From positions 1,071,659-1,135,658 of the forward strand of contig CACRSC010001917.1 in assembly GCA_902651635.1 (NCBI GenBank): a stretch of 64,000 bases of DNA, in the 5' to 3' direction. Origin of the DNA: Mastigamoeba balamuthi. Taxonomy: Eukaryota; Evosea; Mastigamoebida; Mastigamoebidae. Both the position numbers and the translations under genes were made by a program. The notes beneath the pieces were generated by a model. That model was not told the origin of the DNA, ran no database searches, and saw only the letters and a list, made by a program, of their open reading frames with translations. Positions 41,539-52,922 of this stretch are shown here, piece after piece (the stretch's first letter is position 1; every line of letters starts with the position of its first letter).

Positions 41539-43303
41539 ATGGCCCCGGTCGGCACGCAGGCGCTGCTCGCGCTGGCGCTCCCGCTGCTCGTTATGCTCTG
41601 CACCGCGTCGCCGTCCGACGACGGCAACGACACGTCTGCGTGGGCGGACCTGCCTGCGCTGTGGGACGAGCAGCGCAGCGAGTGCATCTTCAACGCCTCG
41701 GCCCTGACGGTCTCCCGGCGCGGGCCCTTTGTCCGGGCCAAGCTCGAGCCCGCAGCCGTCAACTGGGGCGTCGAGTGGAAGATCACCGCGACCAACCCCT
41801 CGTCCAGAACGGCCTCGTACTCGGTTTTCATCCTGAGCGAGTCCGAGGTCGGTTTGAAAAATTGCCCTGCGCAAAAACACAGCGCCGTTTTTTCAGAAAA
41901 ATCAACTGCGCCCGAAGAAGCGCTGGGTTGCTGACGCTGCCCGCTGGGCGCCTGCAGATAAAGGACTTTGTCAAGGAGCAGACGAGCCAGGTGCCCGTGG
42001 TGATCGCCACGTGGTCCGAGTTCGACATCGGGCCCGGGACGACGAGCAACAGCGCCACGCTGCTCTCGACCGACACGTTCTACCTCGTCGTCGCGGGCGC
42101 CAACGGCAACCTCACGCTCGCCGTCCACGTGCGCTCTCCCCCCAGCAGCCTCCGCCTCGCCTTGGAGGACTCAGGCCGTCGTCGTCGTTCCTCCCGAGCG
42201 CAGGCGCGGCTGAGCAAGTCCAACTCGTGCCTGAGCGCGATGATCTCGACGGTGGGCATCGCAGTCCTCGCTGCGGTGGGCCTTGTGGTGGCGTCGATCG
42301 CGTGGACCATCAAGAAGAAGGTCAAGTACTGGAAGCGCAGCGTCGACGAGCAGCAGCAGCGCCTGCGCGAGTGGGACAAGAAGATGGAGAAGGAGGAGGG
42401 CTTCCGCGGCTTCTTCCCCGACTTCAGCCCCCTCTGCGGCAAACGCCTGCCGTTCATACACGTCCCCTACGTTACCCTCTGGAGGTGCGCAATGGCCATG
42501 TATGTGTGTGTGTGTGTGTCTCTCTCTCTCTCTCTTTGCCTTTGCTTCTGTCACCCTCAGTTTCTCTGTCTTTCTCTGCCTGTCTCTCTCTTCCCCCCTC
42601 TCGGTTCGCACTGCGGCTGATCGGGGGGCCCTCTGGCGGCAGGCACTACCTGTGCACGCATGACCTGTGGTGGTTGTGGTCGCCAGAGCACGGTGAGGTG
42701 CTGCCGCTGGGCGAGCGCATTCTGGCGACGATCGTGAACTTCACGTTCCAGTTCCTCATCGTCACGTACTGGTCGACGCAGCTGCAGCGCACCGAGCGCG
42801 TGCTCTGTGGCGAGAGCATCATCCTCAAAAACGCCATCCTCAAGAGCATCGTGCCCGCTCTGGTCAACCTGCTCATCAAGACCGCCTTCGGGCTGCTCTA
42901 CAAGACGCTCTTCCGGTGGAACTGGCACAGCAGGACCTTCGGCAAGCTCAAGGGCAAGGCCGCCTGGGCGCGCTGCATCACCAGCTGGGCCCTGCTGGGC
43001 CTCTTCTTCGCCTTCGCCGCCAGCGCGATCTACATGCTGGTGGGCTCCAAGACGTGCTCAGCCCTGGTGATGCTCGTGATCCCGTTTGGGCTGCAGATGG
43101 TGTTCAACATCTTCCCTGGGGCCCTCATCCCTGTGGCCTTCTACCACGTCTACCTCTGGTTCGGCAAGAGGGACGAGAAAGACCAGGGCTCAGAGACGGA
43201 CAAGGAGGACGTCGAGGCAGGGCTGCCATGTGAGCCGCCAGTTGTCCCGGAACTCAAAGAGAACGACAACGGGCTTCCCTTGGATGAGAAACCGCGACCG
43301 TGA
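41539..43303 (+). CDS. Multi-span membrane protein with signal peptide and ectodomain
   Basis: Exons 41539-41847, 41958-42484 and 42643-43303 give 498 residues. Signal peptide (LLALALPLLVMLCTA), an ectodomain of about 200 residues with N-glycosylation sites (NDTS, NASA), a first helix (ISTVGIAVLAAVGLVVASIA), a basic Gln-rich coiled stretch (SVDEQQQRLREWDKKMEKEE), then four more helices to FGLQMVFNIFPGALIPVAFY and an acidic C-terminal tail. I do not recognise the family. Intron 2 contains GT and CT microsatellites (42499-42600). The 40925-41538 interval holds no gene I can support. Confidence 0.75.
42499..42600 (+). repeat. Intronic (GT)n(CT)n microsatellite
   Basis: A run of TGTGTG followed by CTCTCT and imperfect pyrimidine-rich sequence lies in intron 2 of the multi-span membrane protein gene. 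Confidence 0.9.
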
Positions 43304-43363
43304 GGGACTCACCATAGCACTCCTGCACACACGCTCTCACACACACCTCGACAGACGCACGAA

Positions 43364-45697
43364 CTAGTTGGTGCTCTTACCGATACTGTACCCCACCTTG
43401 ACGTATGTCTGCAACGAGATGTCAGACCCTCCAGTGAGAGAGGAGAGCGAACCTCGATGGGCCTGGAGCTGTTCCGCAGCAAGTCCGCGTCCAGTGCAAT
43501 GGCTCCCGGCTTAAAGAAGACCAGCGTGGTCGACCCGCCGAACGCGAAGTATCCCAGCTCCTCTCCCCTGCGTCGCAATTATCAGCCAGCGAAGGGCGGC
43601 CTGTGGGTGCGCACTTCTGGACTCGCTGGCCCGGGTTGACCGTCCAGTGTATGCTGCCGACCATCGTGGCACCGACAGCGACGAAGATGACTTTACCGAA
43701 CTGCTCGCTCTCGATCCACGTGACCTCCCGCTTGTTCTCCCCGTAGACGTCGATCCTCCCGTTCACCGCAATCGGGTTCACGGTGTAATACGTGCCGTCA
43801 ATCGGCTTCATCTGACCCACCACTCCGGTGACAGGGCAGTGGAACCTCTGGACGTGCCGGGCGTCAGAAGGCGGGGGGAGCGTCTGAAACGCACGTGGTA
43901 GTCCTGCGGAGACAGGCGCGCGATCACCATGGTGCCATCGTCGAACTCTGCCGCGAGGGCATCGTCGTCGAAGAGAGAGCGCAGGCCGAAAGCCTCTCCC
44001 TTGACCCACACCTGCCTCGCTACCGAGACCTTCTCGAACACCGTCATCCTGCAGTCCGCCGGCGACACGGCGACAGTCTGGTGGGATCAAGGATCATCAG
44101 CAAGCGATGCGCCTATTTGAGAGTGCGCGCACATTGTCACCCGGGCAGTCCACAGGCCGCATGTTGGGCTTAAGCTCGCGGAAGAAGAACTCGTTGAAGG
44201 TCTTGAACTCGCTCAGAGGCTCTGACACAGGGCGGTGAGACGGCGTGCCAGCTGAAGGAGCCCTCACTCGCAATCTCGTCGACATTGAGGTGGTGGTAGC
44301 TGATGAAGTGCGGGATGGACTTTGCAGAGCTCGGCTTGTCGTACTTCTTACCCTGCTCCTTGCTGAGATGCCCCAGCACCTTCTTCGTCTGCGCCATCGA
44401 CACAGCTGCCAGATGCGGAGTCAGTTCACTCGTGGTGCTGCGCGCGGACTAGACACACCTGCGATTCCGCCCCAGTTGCTGTACATGAGCCTCATGGCGA
44501 TCTTGATGTAGGGCGGTATTTTCTCCACGAGGATCTCTCCTGTGTTGCGGTCCAGCACGTGGATCTCCTTCCCCTCCTTGTCGCCGGCGATCGGTCCTCC
44601 GAGGTACCTGTCAATGTCCACCACTGAACCGCTGTCGTGAGTCACTAATACACTGTGTCGCAACGCTGCAGCGTACGAATGGACCCGATGTCGTCGTCGT
44701 CGAAGGCGAAGGAGGACAGTGTCCACATGATGTTGATCGACTGCATCAGGCGGCTGCCATTAGACCCCGCACAGGCCCAGTCGCGTAGCTCCTGGTACGT
44801 GATCCTCAGGTCCTCGTCCACGTCGATCTCCCTGAACTGCCTCGCGTTCGTGAGACTCTACTTAATCGTGGAGTTCTCACAATGCGGTCGAGCTCCTTCT
44901 CGTCGAGAGACGCGCCGAGACCCGTTGCAATTCCCAGCAGCTCCATCCGGTCTATGTGGCCGGACGAGTCACTGTCGAACTGCTTTGCCACTCCCTTCCA
45001 GAAGACGTCGGTGATCTCTGCAGGGCACGTGAGGGCACAGACGGGGGGAACTCCCTGTTCCTACCTTCCCTGCTCCGGATCTTGACGACCAGCTGCAGGC
45101 TCCCGCAGTCGCGCCCCTTGTCCTTGAGGCCCACGACGACAGGGTGCTCCTCGTAGTCCCAGAACTCCTTCAGGTGGACCTCCCCCTGCCCGATCGTGTC
45201 TGGTGGCGCCCTGACGTAAGCACAGAGCCCAGTGCACTGAAACTCTAGTCCGCACCGTTTCTAGAGACAACGTCGCAGTCGAACACCCTCAGAATAACCG
45301 GCGACTCCCTCATCGTAGCGACGACGGGACTGCATGCACGCAGGCGTGAGTGGAGGAGGGTGGCGACAGTAGCGGACAAGTTGAACGTCTCGTTCCACTC
45401 GGGGTCCAGCGTCTTCTTGATCACCCGCGTCTTCTGCTCCTGCTCACCGAACTTCAGGACCACAAAGGGGTCCTGCCGCACAGCCACAGTCAGCACAGGG
45501 CGCCAACCCACGAGGGGGAGTACCGAGGCTCCTGTGTCGCGGGGGCTCAGGCTCTTCCCTCCCTTGACTGGAGCACGAGAACCGTGAGTGACGCCACTCC
45601 CAGTAGGGCAGAGCGCACCCTTGACCACCAGCATGGCGATGTGGCTGGCCTCAGGCGCGTTCGCACTGAGAGCTTGCTTCCCCGCTCCGCACCCCAT
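43364..45697 (-). CDS. Phosphatidylserine decarboxylase with C2 and EF-hand domains
   Basis: Fourteen short exons (45619-45697, 45524-45567, 45378-45472, 45256-45329, 45065-45199, 44881-45017, 44677-44857, 44459-44644, 44268-44405, 44133-44221, 43895-44077, 43615-43847, 43453-43567, 43364-43408) give 577 residues in one frame. Order: MGCGAGK (possible N-myristoylation and Cys-3 acylation), C2 (DTGASDPFVVLKFGEQEQ, VFDCD), EF-hands (FDSDSSGHIDRMELLG, REIDVDEDLRI), then PSD (FKTFNEFFFRELKP, SPADC, PQDYHRFHCPV, ELGYFAFGGSTTLVFF). GGST is the self-cleavage site giving the pyruvoyl group. This is the Psd2/plant PSD2 class: PS to PE on endomembranes, calcium-linked. The 48-base intron within C2 is the weakest call. 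Confidence 0.9.
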
Positions 45698-45732
45698 TGG
45701 TATTGGCTGACGTGCTGCTATTAACACACAAT

Positions 45733-45744
45733 GCTATAAATAGG
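45733..45744 (-). promoter_or_regulatory. TATA box of the PS decarboxylase gene
   Basis: Minus strand CTATTTATAGCA about 40 bases before the start codon at 45697. It is nearly palindromic and could also be read on the plus strand (CTATAAATAG), but no plus-strand gene starts soon after. Confidence 0.5.
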
Positions 45745-45874
45745 CCCTCAGTACAGTATCTTCGCGAGATTTCCTGCAGTTCCCACTTTCTGCTGCACTG
45801 GCAACCCGATTCTTGTATTACAATTGAATTCTTCGGAGAATTCATTCGCACACGACCCATACTACACGGTGGCC

Positions 45875-46414
45875 TCACTGCTCTCCTGCCTGCGGCTTGC
45901 CGCCGACCTGCTCTGCCCCGGTCCTGGCCGGCCCGCTCTGCAGCCACGCAGTGAGCACTGTCTGCCTCCGCCTGGCGCCTCCCTCCTGCCTCCTCGCCCT
46001 CTTTGGCGGGCAGCCGTTGGGCCCTGCGTTCTCCTTGTCCTCCTGACCGCCGTCCCACTTGGCACAGCGCTCTCTCCGTTTTGGCGCCACTTTTGCCTCC
46101 GGGTCTTCCTGCCCGCTGCCTCCGCGTCCCGGCACACCCGGCAGCGCTCTCGGCGTGGGCTGAGGGACCCCGTCCCTGCCAGCGTCCATCTTGGCTGCGC
46201 CCGTGCTGCCAGGAGGGCCTGGCGGCATCCCTGCCTGCCTGGGCTCCGGGGCTGCCGTGGGCTCTGCCTCTGCTGCCGCCGTTCCGAAACACTGGGCCAC
46301 GAACGCGTCGATGGCCTCTCTCTCGGAGGCAGCTGCTGCCCGGGGCTTGGCGCGCGTGCATGCCTGCGTCTGCACAACACCGCCCGCCTGTGCGAAGCGC
46401 CCGCTGCGGCTCAT
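45875..46414 (-). CDS. Small nuclear-type protein with KEN box, NLS and PIP-like motif
   Basis: ATG 46414 (MSRSGRFAQAGG) opens 179 residues without introns. Visible short motifs: KEN box (EDKENAGP), bipartite-type NLS (PKRRERCAKW and PPKRARR) and QTVLTAWL, which has the spacing of a PCNA-interacting peptide but Trp-Leu instead of two aromatics. KEN plus NLS is typical of APC/C-degraded cell-cycle proteins such as securins or PAF15. No globular domain. The start lies 109 bases from the divergent PPP phosphatase start. The opposite strand is also open here, so coding status is moderately sure. Confidence 0.5.
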   Translation of the reverse strand: MSRSGRFAQAGGVVQTQACTRAKPRAAAASEREAIDAFVAQCFGTAAAEAEPTAAPEPRQAGMPPGPPGSTGAAKMDAGRDGVPQPTPRALPGVPGRGGSGQEDPEAKVAPKRRERCAKWDGGQEDKENAGPNGCPPKRARRQEGGARRRQTVLTAWLQSGPARTGAEQVGGKPQAGEQ

Positions 46415-46523
46415 GGAACCATCAGGAAGAATCTGGAAGATATTTTCCGCCCCGGCGTGTGCGGATTCCCAACTGGCTGGGCTGCTGCCGGTTTCCGGAC
46501 TGACCCGAGAGCCACCAGCGCAA

Positions 46524-47764
46524 ATGCTGCAGGCGACGCTGCGCTCGCTCGCGGCCAACTGCGTGGCGGGCGTCGTCCCCTCGCTGCCCGCGGGCGCCCT
46601 GGGCCCCGCGCGCCCCCGGAGCGGCACGGCGTTCGCCCTGCGCTTCGCCTCGCTCTCGTCGCCGCCGCGCAACAACGACCGCCAGCCGCGCCGCAACGAG
46701 ACCGACGAGGCCGCCTCCGAGGCCGACCCCGGCGCGCCGGTGCTGTCCGGCGGCGCTGCGCTGAGCAAGTCAGACGCGCTGGACGTGGTGCACTGGCTGC
46801 GGAGGGGCCGCGTGCTGCCGGCCCCGGAGGCGCTGGCCGTGCTGGGCTCTGCCGAGCGCGTGCTGGCGGCCGAGGCCAACGTGCCGCGCGTCGAGATGCG
46901 GCCGGGCGAGCGGCTGACGGTCGTCGGCGACCTGCACGGGCAGCTGTGCGACCTGACGCGGGCGCTGGACATCGCGGGCGACGTCGCGGACCGCTCGCTC
47001 GACCACGTGGCCTTCACGGGCGACTACGTCGACCGCGGGCCCTCGGGCGCAGAGGTCGCGCTGACGGTGCTCGCGCTCAAGTGCGCCTACCCGCGCAAGG
47101 TGCACGTGGGGCGGGGCAACCACGAGAGCGTGCGCATCAGCTCGCGCTACGGGTTCATGGAGGAGGTCTTCGGCAAGTACGGCACCAGCGGCCTGGCCGT
47201 CTACGTGGCGTTCCTCAAGGCCTTCATGGCCATGCCCGTCGCCCACGTCTTCGCCGGGCGCGTGCTGACGGTGCACGGCGGCATCAGCGCCAGGACCAAC
47301 GGCGGCGCCTACACCGTCGACGACGTCAACGCCGCCGACAGGTTCCGCGAGCCCGACAGGGCCGACGCGGTCATCAAGGACATGATGTGGGCCGACCCGC
47401 AGAAGAGCGAGGGCACGTCGCCCTCGGAGCGGGGCTGCGAGAGCCTCAGGTGGGGCCCCGACGTCACCAGGAGGTTCCTCGAGGCCAACGAGGGCCTGCA
47501 GGTCGTCGTCCGGGGCCACCAGCCCAAGGCCGAGGGCTACAAGGTGCACCACGACGGCAGCCTCATCACCGTCTTCAGCGCCTCCAACTACGTCGAGGGC
47601 ACCGAGTGGAAGAACAAGGTGTGCCCGCCCTCCCCCCGCCCCCCCAGCAGCGCACACAGGCTCGGGCAAGCTGACCCACTCTGCCCAAGGCCGCCGTGGT
47701 GAAGTTCCGTGCGCCAGAGATGAAGCCCCAGTTCGTGCAGTACCAGCTCTGCCCCAGCGACTGA
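46524..47764 (+). CDS. PPP-family serine/threonine phosphatase (PP5/PPEF-like)
   Basis: Exons 46524-47618 and 47690-47764 give 389 residues; start MLQATLRSLAANC. Metal and catalytic motifs are complete: GDLHGQLCDL, GDYVDRGPSG, GRGNHESVRIS, HGGIS, RGHQPKAEGY and the C-terminal ITVFSASNYVEG. Sequence around NYVEGTEWKNKAAVVKF and the ESVRI region is nearest PP5/PPEF, but the TPR or EF-hand parts are missing; the N-terminal 120 residues are low-complexity. Cytosolic phosphatase, substrate unknown. Confidence 0.88.
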
Positions 47765-47899
47765 CGGCGGCCCACCACGGCAGCCGGCGCCCCGGAGCAC
47801 CCCCTCTCGGTGAGTCCAGCCCAGCCGCCAGCAACCGGGCCCCAACCCAACAGCGGCGCCACGCAGTTGAACGAGGGCAAGCCGTAGAGCGGCCGTGTA

Positions 47900-48822
47900 T
47901 TACATGACAAAGCAGAACTTCTTCGAGGGGTACTTGTAGAACCGCTGCCTCACGACGCTCCGGGAGGACGTCCGGCACAGCGCGGTGCACGAGACAAAGC
48001 CCTGGCGCGCAGGCCCCGCAAGCGGGCCCATGCAGCACGAGACGCACGCCTCGTACGTGCTGCAGCACGACATCGCCATGTCGCAGGCGCCGCACGTGTA
48101 CCGGGGCGTCTTGACGAGTCTGCCCGGTTCCGACGGCGAGGCAGGCACGCCCGAGGTGGGCGCCTGCTGCTCGGGGTCGTCTGGCGGGGCGGGGACGAGC
48201 GTTTTGCAGCAGCCGAGCCTGTCGGGGTCCAAGTGCTCTCTGGGGCACAGGTAGCCCTGGTCGTCGGCCACCTCGTATCGGCCCTGCCTGGTGTTCCTGC
48301 AGCTCTTGGCATACTCCGACTCGTTGAGCGGCCGAACACTCGCAGCAGACGGGTCGGCCAACTGCAGCCTCTCCCACCATATCTTCTTCCTGGAATGGGG
48401 GGAGGGGGATGTGCTGTGAGACGGGGAATCCGGGAATCTAGATATCCCGGATCAATCTAGATTCCAGCATCTTTCTGCGGGGTGGTGCTGCACCTGCTGT
48501 CGCGCGAGACGGCCGCCGAGACGAACGAGAACACGAACGTGAGCAGCACCAGGAGGGCGATGGCCAGCGAGATGATGGCGCGCGCCGTCAGGCAGCGCGA
48601 GGTGTTGCCGCAGGGGGGCTTGGCGCTGGCGGCCCTCCTGGCGCGGGCGGTGAGCGCGTCCTCGACCTCCGAGGGCGACACGGCCAGCGGCGGCGGCGTC
48701 GGAGTCGGCGGGGCCTCCGGGTAGTCGGGGCCGCGCACCACGAGGTCGACCGAGAGCGGCGGGGATTTGGAGCGCTTGGGCGCGCCGAAGCGCATGCCGC
48801 GGAGCCCCCGAGACTCGCGCAT
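47900..48822 (-). CDS. SPRING1 (C12orf49) homologue, SREBP-pathway Golgi protein
   Basis: Exons 48494-48822 and 47900-48389 give 272 residues. A Pro-rich cytosolic N-terminus is followed by one membrane helix (AIISLAIALLVLLTFVFSFV) and a Cys-rich luminal domain with the family pattern: KSCRNTRQGRYEVADDQGYLC, CGACDMAMSCCSTYEACVSC and CRTSSRSV near the C-terminus ending in KFCF. In animals SPRING activates site-1 protease for SREBP cleavage in the Golgi. The human protein is about 205 residues; the extra length is in the N-terminus and a Pro/Ser insert. Assigned from recalled motif pattern, no search run. Confidence 0.75.
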
Positions 48823-48984
48823 AGACACGCAGCCAAAAAGACCGGCTTGAATCTTCAGGGCGCATATCTTCAGAAATCTTCAGGGATGGGGAAATCTGGA
48901 ACCACGGATGCCATGTTTCCGGGCTGAGGAGGGCGGCAACGCAGGGGGGCCATCCGTGCCCCGTGTGCCTGTGTGAGAGCGAGA

Positions 48985-50385
48985 CTAGCAGCTCTTGGCT
49001 GTGTCCTGGATCTGCTCTGGGCACAGGCCGAGCTGCTTCTCGAGCTCCTGCAGCTGCCGCACAAACCCCCCGTTGGGCTTGACGATGGGCCTGCGCTTGG
49101 CGACATACTGCAGCGCTGTCTTCAAGTCCCAGCGCCTGTCTATCATGAGGTACGCTGTCACAATGGTCGCCGATCTGCTGACCCCTGCCGCACAGTGGAC
49201 CAGCACTTTGCCCCCGGCATTCTTTGCGAGCGCTGCAGCGACGGCACTGTGAGACACCGCACAGCGACGCAGACAAACTGAGGCACACGCACTTATGAAC
49301 TCCACTGCCTGGCTGAAGTAGGGAGCGATGTCCTCCACCGTCAGGTCCTCAAGCGGGATGTTGAGGGTAACGGTGGAAGCAAACTTCTCGCGGTCGAGCT
49401 CGCCCAGGCAGACGCGGCACACATGCGTTATCCCCAGGTCCTCAAACACAGTCTTGCACAGCGAGTGCAGCGACCCCAAATACAGAAAATCTGCGTGCAG
49501 CCAGCAGGGCCCGTCAGCGGCGGTGGGCGGCAGGCGGTCGAGCGGGCGAGCACGGACCTTCAATGACCTCGGAGGGGTAATCATACTCGGGGACGGCAAT
49601 GCGGGAGTTGTCAGGAGCCTCGAGCTCGCCATCGCAGAGGAACGGGTACTTGAGACGCCAGTACTCGTAGCCGCCAGTCAGCTGCCTGAAGCGCGAGGCG
49701 CTCGACGTCCAGCACTTCTCGAGCACGTCCATGATGTTGGCAAAGTCGTCGACGGTGAAGGACCCCGACCCGTAGAAGAAGACCGTCCGCGGCGCGTCGC
49801 AGACGTTGGGGCGCCTGGGGTCTGCGGGGGCCGCGCCGTTGATCTCTGCCACGAGGGCGCGCAGCGGCACGGCGCCCCTGACCCGGCCGCCGCTGGCCCA
49901 CTGGCTCTGCGACCGGACGTCCACCACCGCGACGGCCGTGCCCCTCATCGCCAGCTCGTTGTACAGGTCCACTGCGCTCGCCTCCGCGAGCTGGTCGAGA
50001 ATCTTCGGCCTGTGGACCCATTTCCCCGAAAAAGAAATGAGAAATCAATTGCATGACATCACAATAGATATTTTCTCGTCGCTGTCGCGGCCAACCTCTT
50101 CTCCTCGGGCGCGTCCGGGGCGGCCGCGAGGCGCGCGGCGAGGCTGAGCGCCAGGCCAGCCAGCGTGGCCTCGCGCGACTGGGCAGCGCGCTCTCTGCGG
50201 GCGGCCAGCAGCCGCGCGCGGCGCTGCTCGGGGCTCTCGGACGGCGCCGTCTGGCAGCTCTCCCCCGCCGCGGCGCTGTGCGGGCGCGAGAGGCGCTGCT
50301 CGAGGGCCGGCGGGCAGTGAGCGCCTGCTGTGCTGCCGGTGGCTATCTCGAAGACGATTCCGTGCTTGTTTCTCTGCCCCTCCAT
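48985..50385 (-). CDS. Rhodanese-dual-specificity phosphatase (MKP-like)
   Basis: Exons 50096-50385, 49558-50009, 49293-49490 and 48985-49232 give 395 residues. After a basic helical N-terminus, residues about 110-230 are a rhodanese/CH2-type domain (AVAVVDVRSQSQWASGGRV, FANIMDVLEKCW). The DSP domain follows: DFLYLGSLHSLCK, IPLEDLTVEDIAPYF with the general-acid Asp, and HCAAGVSRSATIV with the catalytic Cys. This is the MAP kinase phosphatase layout. Its start is 126 bases from the divergent GNAT gene. Confidence 0.88.
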
Positions 50386-50511
50386 GTCTGCCTGCCTGTC
50401 TGGCGCCAATTGACTTGAAAATTGACCCAGAAGTGAATCTGGGTGACCAGTAGATTTGTTGTCCCTAACAAAATCACAGATAGATACAGTTCTATCCACT
50501 GGGAAGGAAAA

Positions 50512-51587
50512 ATGCTGGCGAGGGCAACTGAGGGTCAGCAGCAGGACATCGACCGCCACACGTTCGCGATGTGGGGCTGTGCGGACCGCCCTTGCCCCCT
50601 CTGGCTGTGCCTGACTCGCGTCGGCTGGTGCAGCTCCGCTCTCGCTGGAGCAGTACCTGCACCGGGAGGCCGTCTCCCGCGCCTGCTGCACCGCCAACCT
50701 CCCCCGCACCCAGTGGGCCCTCGTTTCCCCCGTAGGCCAGGTCCTCTCGTGAGCAGCCCCCGTTCTGGCACAAATCCGCGAAACCGACGCTGGGAGAACC
50801 GTGCAGGTCGTTCGAGTGGTTCAGGCACGACTGCAGGAGCCCTGACGGCGTCGAGGGCCACCTCTACGCCATCGCCAGCGTGTTCACGCCCGAAACCGAG
50901 CGCGGCCACGGCCACGCCGCGCGTATGCTGCGCGAGGCCCTCGCGCTCGCCGCCGCCGAGGACCCGCGGGCCCTCGCGGCTGTCCTCTACTCGGACATCG
51001 GCACGTACTACTCGCGCTGCTCGTTCGCCCACGCAGACGCCGACCCCACGGACCTCGTCGCGCCCGCCAGCCGCAACGCGAGCGCGCCCGGGGCCACGCC
51101 GGTCGTCTGGAGCTCCGCCGAGGCCGGGGCGCTGATGCGGGGCGCCTGGGAGCGCGACGCCCAGGCCGCCATGTCCGTGCTCCTGCCGGCGGAGAAGCTC
51201 GAGTGGTTCTACGCGCGCGAGTCGGCCCACGGCCGCTGCTGCTCTGCCGGCCAGCGGCACTCGTTCGGCGCTCGGTGCTCGTCGAGCGACGCGTTTGCCG
51301 TGTGGGCCCCGCACGGGCCCGAGCTGCACGCCGAGCTGCACGGCTCGGAGGACGCGGACCTCGCGGCGCTGCTGGCGTGCGCGCAGGCAGAGGCTGGGAG
51401 GCTGGGCCTGGGGCTCGTGAGGGTGTGGACTGCGGACCCTCGCGGGGCTCCGGTGCCCGGCTGGGCGCTGAGCTGCGGCGCCAGCAGGCAGGACAGGGGC
51501 CACAGCATCCCGATGCTCGCCACGCTCAGGGAGGGGGTGTGCACCACCGGTTGGATCGGGGGGCTCGGGGCTCTGCATTGGGTGTAG
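50512..51587 (+). CDS. GNAT N-acetyltransferase, LYC1-like
   Basis: Exons 50512-50578, 50634-50748 and 50807-51587 give 320 residues. The acetyl-CoA loop reads ERGHGHAARMLREAL (R/Q-x-x-G-x-G/A pattern) after a beta strand HLYAIASVFTP. Overall order (SLEQYLHREA..., QWALVSPVGQVLSSFEWF..., long C-terminal beta domain) is like fungal Lyc1-type lysine acetyltransferases. Substrate is inferred from that resemblance only. Confidence 0.7.
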
Positions 51588-51838
51588 CAGGCCACGAATG
51601 ACCGTTTCCTACTTGCCCCTCCTGCCAGGCACTTGGTTTCACATTCCCCCCCCAGTATTCATGCCATCGCAATACAAAACAGTCGTCATCACCACCCGCG
51701 CGTAGTAGTTAGGGAGTGAGGCCCGGGAGCGATAGCTGGGCAGGACGATCTTCGTTTGGCGGTTGGCTGCCGTTTGGGGTCTGCGAGCGATATCTCTGCA
51801 ACGGCGCCACAAAATCTCCTCACCCTGCGCGTTGATTG

Positions 51839-52838
51839 ATGGAGCGCGTTGTGTCGTTCAATGTCGGCGGCGTCGTGTTCTCGACCACGCCCACGACCCT
51901 CCACTCGCGCGGCGAGAACTTCCTCACGCGTCTCCTGGCGTACTCGGACTCTGGCGTCGGTCCCCCCTCTCCCTCGCCCCTGCCTGCCGGCGCTGGGGCT
52001 GAGAAACCCGCTGCAGGACTCGTCGCTGGGCACGCTGCGGGACGAGGCGGGGAGGCTGTTCATCGACAGGTCGCCGGCGGCGTTCGGGGTGGTGCTGGAC
52101 CTGCTGCGGACGGGGCGCCTGGTGGTGCCGCCGAGCGTCTCGGAGGAGCAGGTGCGGATGGAGCTCGAGTACTACCAGATCGACCCGCCGGCTGCGACGC
52201 ACCCCGACGAGGCCGCCGAGGTGCCGCCGCTGCCGTCGTGGCAGAGCGTCGTGCAGGGGCGCAGGACGTCGGCGGTCGTCGTCACCACGCGAGACATCCT
52301 GTCGGTCTGGCGGGCGCAGGCGCGGGAGTTTGTCCGCAGGAACGCGAGGGCGCTGCACTACGCGGCGACGGTCCAGCTGCTCAAGCAGCAGTGGAGGCTC
52401 TGCACGTTCACGTCCAAGTACACGGGCAGCAACAAGGACCCGCACGAGTGGGTCGTCGACGAGGAGAAGATGCCGCCAGAGGTCGCCATCGGGTACCGCT
52501 TCAACATCAAGTTCAGCCCCATGGTGCGCCTCTTCCTCGCCGAGGCCTCCAAGGCCCTCTCGGAGGAGCTCGGCTTCTCCGTGACCTACGCCATCGAGCT
52601 GCACTCCGAGTACACGCCAGGCGACGGCGTCGTGCAGATCTCGCAGAGACGGGAGACAGACCAGGCCATACTCGAGGCATGCCGCACCCCGCATGCCGCA
52701 CGCGATAACACCCGCGAACAGGTCGACCTTTCTGCAGAGGAGCGACACCCGGGGCAGAGAATCCTCTCTCTGCTCGAGTACGGCTGCGAGAACGGTTTCA
52801 GGGTGTTCAAGGCAGAGTCGGCAGCGAAGCACATCTAA
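51839..52838 (+). CDS. BTB/T1-domain protein, KCTD-like
   Basis: Exons 51839-51955 and 52017-52838 give 312 residues. The T1/BTB domain is at the N-terminus (VVSFNVGGVVFSTTPTTL, RDEAGRLFIDRSPAAFGVVL, LDLLRTGRLVVP, ELEYYQI). The rest is a globular C-terminal region (PMVRLFLAEASKALSEELGF) without membrane helices, so not a channel; KCTD proteins act as cullin-3 adaptors or G-protein regulators. Confidence 0.8.
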
Positions 52839-52922
52839 GGAGGCCACACGGAGGAGAGACCAACCGAACTTGTCTTTTGGTTTGTATCACATCCCGCACA
52901 CAAGCAAACTACCTCTCGCATT

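Noticed and set aside
45824-47674. A 616-codon plus-strand frame covering the phosphatase region
   Set aside because: It reads the phosphatase exon in the wrong frame; the PPP motifs are in the frame starting at 46524.
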